The notes under the pieces are model-generated. The model worked only from the letters and a program-made list of their open reading frames with translations. It was not told the DNA's origin and ran no database searches. Both the position numbers and the translations under genes were made by a program. Below, one piece after another: positions 58,786 to 64,000 of a DNA stretch of 64,000 nt (positions are counted from its first letter, which is position 1; each line of letters opens with the position of its first letter). The DNA lies in assembly GCA_948567375.1 (NCBI GenBank), contig OX419761.1, forward strand, positions 24,120,501 to 24,184,500, read 5' to 3'. The stretch is from Lunularia cruciata. Lineage: Eukaryota > Streptophyta > Marchantiopsida > Lunulariales > Lunulariaceae.

Positions 58786-60010
58786 TTGGTAGGCGAAAAG
58801 AGTGTATACATGCCATCATCATCATACTTGGAGACTCCTTTAGGGTTAAACAATGATAGGTTTAGAATGGTATCACACCATTATAGTCAACTTCTTGACT
58901 ATAATGGTCTTGAAGACCTAGATCATTTCAAGAAAATCCAAAGAGACCCATGTAAGAAGCCTATGCAAAAGAGCATTGCATTTAGCTACATGGCAACATA
59001 CCTTGTAAAGTTTGGAAGAGGCTTTCTTGAATTGATGAATGGAGAGATATTAACCAAGAAGTGTACATGTTACATGACATCATACAAATTAGCTCAAAAT
59101 TGGAAAGACAAATGCACAAGAGAAGGCTTGACAAACAACAAGAAAAGATGAGGATTAAAAATGATTGATGACAAGCTTAATCATGTTTGTATGCACTATG
59201 CAAGAATAGATAGATTGTTTGATAGTAGAGCCAATATTGCTCCACTTACTCTTGTAACTCTAAGAGTAGAGAATGATTTTGCAAAGATAATATTGGAGGA
59301 AGATTCTCCTTACTAAGCCATGCATGAATCCCATGCGCACCCAATGCATTATCATGTTGCCAAGGCCACACATGCATCAAGAATTTTTGCATTCTATTAT
59401 TTTTCATGAACCCAACATATAAGAATTAGAGTATGTTCCTTATGTACCATAGTCTTGAGACTTTAGAGTTGAGCACTTGTAGGAGGAGAGCAGAATTAAG
59501 CATCTATATAAAGAGAGTAGAAATAAACATAGGAACAAACACATGCACAAGGATGAGAGTACAACCCCATCACATCTAGATCTAGAGCATCAATCTCCAC
59601 CATGTGTGAACCCACAAGCCATTGAAGGAGATCAAGAAAGGGAAGGAGAGCTCAATGGAGTTGGGCGGGAGAGTGAATCCAAGAAGAGAAGAAAGATCTC
59701 TTGAGTGAAGACTCTCACCTCATCCATAGTGGTTCCATTTTCACGTTATCTTCATGTGTTACAAAATTGAGAATAGAAATTGTCAAAGTTAGAGAGATAC
59801 AGGCTTGCAAAAATTGAATCTCAAAGACTTGCAAAGATGGAGAAGTTGAGAATCAAGGAAAGGAGTGCCAAGTGCAAATGGTTTCCAAATGCAATTAGAG
59901 AGTTAGTAAAAGTAAGGAAGTTTTTTGACAAAATTAGGAGCATTATGAGCCCCATGAGCATGGTTTTAGGCTCAAATGAGATCCCAGCCCTTGTAGATGA
60001 TAGTGAGTAA
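58786..60010 (+). pseudogene. Decayed coding remnant of an unrecognised element, part 1
   Basis: A 121-codon frame (58786-59151, no ATG at its 5' end) contains GLNNDRFRMVSHHYSQLLDY and FGRGFLELMNGEILTKKC. After stops, open pieces continue on the same strand: an Arg/Lys-rich frame near 59480-59703 ending ESESKKRRKIS, then a Lys/Arg-rich helical frame (59780-60010) with RYRLAKIESQRLAKMEKL. Frame changes and stops separate them. Shared strand and charged helical style suggest one broken protein, perhaps of a transposable element. I do not recognise the family. Confidence 0.3.
58878..58907. repeat. Perfect 13-bp stem hairpin, 4-nt loop
   Basis: CCATTATAGTCAA (58878-58890), loop CTTC, TTGACTATAATGG (58895-58907). 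It lies inside the decayed coding frame at 58786-59151, where it encodes SHHYSQLLDYNGL. Confidence 0.95.
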
Positions 60011-61740
60011 TATATCAAGAATAGTGACTATTAATGAGTAGTAATAGTTTTAGGAGTTCCAAGACCAAGTGAAATGGTTTTCACACTTGTATTATATGGT
60101 TATATCTCAAAGGCTAAGTGCATCCACTTTACTATATAATCTTTTGCTCATGCATCTAATTTGTTGAATTTACTTTGTTGATTTGGTTGGTTAAGGGAAT
60201 GATTTTTTATTCTCCCCTATGCTTGACTAAATTTTATTCAATTTATAGTGTATGTGTATTGAATCTTGTATTACTTAGGTAAAGAGTTAAGGATATGATA
60301 GAGTCCATTTGTGTATGACTCTTCAACATCCCAAGATTCATGCAAGTACTAAACTTTGAATTTAAATTAGAGAGACAGGAGAAAAAATGATCCATCAACT
60401 TTCACCTTTTTATTGGATTTGCATGTTGATTGATAGAATTTTGGAAGGTTTGCATGTTTGAAAGATAATTTTTTAGAGACTAGGAAGATAATTCAAAATT
60501 TTGATATATATAGAGGATATGCATTCAAAAAATGGGAAGACAACATTTGCAAGAGGGAAAATTTGTTAAGAAGATAACCAAGCATAGGCATTCAACCTGC
60601 AAGTTAGGAAGAGAATCTGAAACTTGGTTCAAGTATTTGACTGCAATATTTGCAAATTTACAACCCATAGGATGGAGTTGGTAGTGGAGAATGTGCTCAT
60701 AGGGAGGGAGTGGAGATGGAAGAGAAAAATTAGAATGGGAGAGTAGAAGGGAGAGAATCCCTTGAAAACTAGAGAGGAGAGAATCAAAACCAGAAATTAG
60801 AGAACAAACCAAAAGCACAAGATGGCAATGCAAGGATACAAGAGAGTAGTGGTTGAGGATGAGGTGTAAAGGGAAGTAGAAACAACTGAAGTACCTTGGT
60901 TGTTGATATCAATACATTGATTGATTACACGCATTGTGTGAAATGATGTTGGATGGATAGAGCATAGATCATGGAAGCAACAAAAAGAATACACTAGATT
61001 GATTTGGATGCACTTGAATTGAAATTGCACTTAGGATGGAATATCCCACCCTATATGAGCTTTTTTATGAAATTTTTTGTTTGATTTGATGGATTTCAAG
61101 AATTGCTTCAAAACCATATGCTGCACAAGCTATTTAACACAAATCACATGTACTTGTGCAAAATTTCCTAGTTGTGTAAACCACTCAAATGTGGTTTGTG
61201 TAGCAGAATGGTTTGCATGGCCAGGCGTTTTGGGCATGCACCTGATTTTCATAGCACATTCAACACAAGTTGTTCCCAAATTTACATAGAGGAATGTAGT
61301 CCTATTTTGCTCCACTTTAAATCATTATTGTATCATGATACCTTTCATGTGAATTTCTTTTTGAGAAGTGCTGCAATTGAAAGTACATTTGATGATCAAA
61401 GAGCTTTAGATGAGTCAATTAGTCTTGCTAGCTAAGTTACTAGTAGTAATTGACTTGGACACACTATATAACAAGTCACTAGCATGGTTTAGACTTCACT
61501 ATCCATAGGAATGTTTTACCAATTTAGCAATTAAGCATCTTTCCTATTGATGCTTATTTTTTGTGCTTCCTTTAAAGGCTTTGGACTATCTCAATTGTTG
61601 TCAATGAGTCCATTTGTTACTATTCTCTCTATTGTTTCATATCAACCTTGATATCTTTCTTGTCCTATGAAGAAACTCAACTTTGGGGAACATGAACTCT
61701 TGAACATGCAAAAACATGCAAAAAGTAAGAACAAGGGTTG
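60011..61740. other. No gene recognised
   Basis: AT-rich with short frames on both strands. A purine-rich patch lies at 60700-60790. Nothing supports a gene. Confidence 0.5.
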
Positions 61741-62225
61741 GAACATCCAAAGTAAGTTTATTGGCTAAACCAATTCTTGTGTTATGATGTGCAAGTTCCT
61801 TGTGTATAATATTTTTTTGCAAACTTGAACAAGGATACTCACAATGAGAGTATTAGAGTGCAAGGGTTAGGTCTCACTATGGAGATGATATGGGAGGCTT
61901 TTTTTTTGCCTAAGAAGAGCACTCCAAGGAGGAAGACCGTTCATGGAATTGAGTGTGAGGATGGAAGGCCACCCAATGACCATGAAAATTCTAAACACAA
62001 AGGAACTTGCTCATCATAACAAAAGAATTGGTTTAGCCAAAAAACTTTCTTTTCATGTTCACACCAAGAGTATTAGAGGGCAAGAGTTGATTCTCATTAT
62101 GGAGATGATATGAGAGGCTTCTTTTTTGCCTTGGGAGAGCACTCCAAGGAGGAAGACCATGTATACCATTGACTGTGACGATTGAGGGGCACCCAATGAC
62201 CATGATGATTACGAGGGTGAGTGAC
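61741..62225. repeat. Interlocked inverted and direct repeats
   Basis: Inverted arms: GGCTAAACCAATTCTTGTG...TTCCTTGTG (61763-61804) against CACAAAGGAAC...GAATTGGTTTAGCC (61996-62038), about 42 bp with three differences, extending more weakly to about 60 bp. Direct copies: 61847-62000 and 62067-62220, 220 bp apart, sharing AGAGTATTAGAG, ATGGAGATGATATG, GAGCACTCCAAGGAGGAAG and CACCCAATGACCATGA. The right inverted arm sits between the two direct copies. Confidence 0.85.
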
Positions 62226-62510
62226 AATGACTTGCATCAAACAATGTTGTATATATATATGAGTATATTTATTTATTTATTTATTATTTTTGTATTTATG
62301 ATGGAGCATTATAGACTTTCATTCATTGAATATTTCATAGATCTCCTTGTTTGATATGATTTTGATATAAGCTTGGATGAACTTGATAGGCTTGATAGGC
62401 TTGGCTGGAAACTATATTCATAGACTTGATCATGATCATATGTAGATTTTGTAGATAGATCATGTTCATTCTTCCTATGAGACCACTCCCTTCCACATTC
62501 CTCCCATGAC

Positions 62511-63846
62511 GTGATTTCTCATGCATTTGAGCCCCATGCAAGCATTCCTCATGCTCACTCATCCCATTGTAGCGCTCCCATGAAAGTTAAGCCCCCTACT
62601 CTACCTAGAGAGGCTCATGTGTATATAACTCTAGAGGAGCATCTAGTTAAGAGAGACGAGCAAATTCATCTTCAAGAGCATAGACTAGCAAAGGATTCAT
62701 TTAGGATGAGCACTTGGAAGAGTAGACTAAGAGAGAGGAAGGAACAAATGAGGATGGATGACCATATTATTATGGAGAGAGAGAAAGAGACAAGACTAGC
62801 CAAGTGGGAGATGCACTTATCTACTAAGGCAAGTACTATTCATTGGAGGTTAGCACACTTGGTTAGTGCAGTTAGAAAGAATGGGAGAGAAGAGAGAGTA
62901 TATGGGTAGAGAATTGTTGAGTTAGACAACCTTATTGGAGATATAGTTGAGAGGATTGATGATTTGGATAGACTTATGAGGGAGAGGAAGTTGATGGACA
63001 AGTGGTATAGACTTCAAGAGATGTTTTATATGAGAGAGTTTATTATTAATATGGAGCTATTGGAGAGTACCCAAAGGATTCTACATGAGGTCAGGACTTG
63101 CTAGATTCTCTTAGGCTTTCATATGAGGATGCTTGTAGGGAGGCATTTGAGTGGCTAGAGGTAGATTAGCTTCAATTCCCTTGGCAATTTCCTCACATTG
63201 ATGTGGGTACTCAAACTTAGCATGTATCCTTCCCTTGGCAGTTTCCTCACACTAATATTGGTACTCAGACAAAGCATGTACATGATGGGGTTGGGAGATC
63301 CACTTGTACAAGTCAAACTTTGTTGATTCCCATAGGTGGGCCAAGGAAGGAGCCTTATTTGCATATAGAGGAGGACATTATGTCTTAGAGACCTTGCACA
63401 AGTGATGATCTTGCCACCCCTTTAAGCTTTAGAGGGACAAATTATGAGGCTTGGTGGCTTCAAGAGAGGAAGCAACTTTTGCATGATGAGATATTAGGCT
63501 CATAAAGCTTAGATAAAGGATGAACATGTCTAGAGTATTTATCCCAAATGTACTTTTCCACACAGATTTGAGGGGGAGGATTATAATATTAGATGTGCAT
63601 TGTTTGGTTGACTTTAGAGATTCTATTAGTCTTATGTTACCTCTATTCTTAGAATGGTATGCAAAGACTAGTATGAGAGGATGGGTATATTATAGAGTAA
63701 GCAATAATTTATGGTATATCCCAAATCCTAGACTCAAGGAGTTCATGGAGTATTGCATCACACATTTTGGGGAGACTCTTTGGACTAATGGTCCAAAGAA
63801 GGAGGTGTCCTATTGCAATCTTTGTGTTATAAAGGTTCGATCCTAG
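62511..63846 (+). pseudogene. Decayed coding remnant of an unrecognised element, part 2
   Basis: An open plus frame from 62511 (first ATG 62580) runs to TAG at 62907 and continues in the same frame beyond it to 63103: a coiled-coil-like, Glu/Lys/Arg-rich protein of about 195 codons (EEHLVKRDEQIHLQEHRLAK; RIDDLDRLMRERKLMDKWY). Overlapping in another frame come ASLRLSYEDACREAFEWLE-like text, a doubled FPWQFPH..GTQT motif (63177-63270), then FRGTNYEAWWLQERKQLLHD (about 63429-63488). The frame then shifts again to an ATG-started 108-codon piece (63520-63846) with LEWYAKTSMRGWVYYRV and LKEFMEYCITHFGETLW. At least two frameshifts and several stops break it. It looks like a dead transposable-element protein; family unknown. 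Confidence 0.4.
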
Positions 63847-64000
63847 AAGGAATACATACATGTTCATAGTTTATGGCTTGCCTTTCAAACAAGAATGGAT
63901 ATATTGATGAGTATAGAGAGTTCATAGTTAGACTTTACAATACATTTACAGTTTTAGGGTTATCTCTTAGAGATATTTTGATTACATATAGTTATCCTCT
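63847..64000. other. Window end, probable continuation of the decayed element
   Basis: Short open text continues on the plus strand (AFQTRMDILMSIESS-like) without a clear frame. The element probably extends beyond the window. Confidence 0.3.

Overview
This is nuclear DNA of a land plant. The evidence is two uninterrupted F-box/Kelch-repeat genes of the plant-specific type, GA/CT-rich leader-like stretches, many decayed LINE copies, microsatellites and very low gene density (two convincing host genes in 64 kb). The repeat-dominated, gene-poor layout and an unusual endonuclease type in the LINE make me lean to a bryophyte or another early-diverging lineage, but nothing in the window proves this. 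There is no sign of operons, prokaryotic signals or an intact virus.

Layout. 1-5.4 kb is a degenerate satellite-like array (period about 0.64-0.8 kb, with shorter internal repeats), with decayed outliers to 6.35 kb and stray pieces at 9.8 and 15.2 kb. 6.4-23 kb is mostly unassigned sequence holding small tandem duplications, a strongly decayed LINE (11.6-12.9 kb), a possible small two-helix membrane ORF (18.5 kb) and several hairpins. 23.1-25.2 kb is a young, 5'-truncated LINE on the minus strand. Its open frame of about 655 codons carries reverse-transcriptase motifs, a CCHC knuckle and a restriction-like (PD-(D/E)XK-type) endonuclease, and it is flanked by an 11/12-matching target-site duplication. 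Two very short copies of the same 3' end, each with its own target-site duplication, lie at 27.0 and 28.4 kb. 29-38 kb has no convincing gene, but contains a strong G-quadruplex motif, two adjacent perfect hairpins and a possible promoter.

38.06-53.37 kb is a large inverted duplication. Each arm of about 5.3-5.7 kb contains one complete F-box/Kelch gene, and the two genes converge. The 4.3-kb spacer is AT-rich and holds a third, ancient copy of the same LINE (44.2-45.8 kb) and a long (AT)n run. The right arm also carries a LINE 3'-end fragment (48.76-48.83 kb) that the left arm lacks. 53.4-64 kb is AT-rich, with a 185-190-bp repeat family (54.7-57.2 kb) and decayed, frame-broken coding sequence of an unrecognised element (58.8-63.9 kb).

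How the parts relate. The F-box/Kelch pair are probably substrate adaptors of SCF ubiquitin ligases kept intact in duplicate. Everything else is repeat turnover. One LINE family is seen at several ages in one window, which lets its 3'-end structure, its non-poly(A) tail and its activity after the inverted duplication be read directly.
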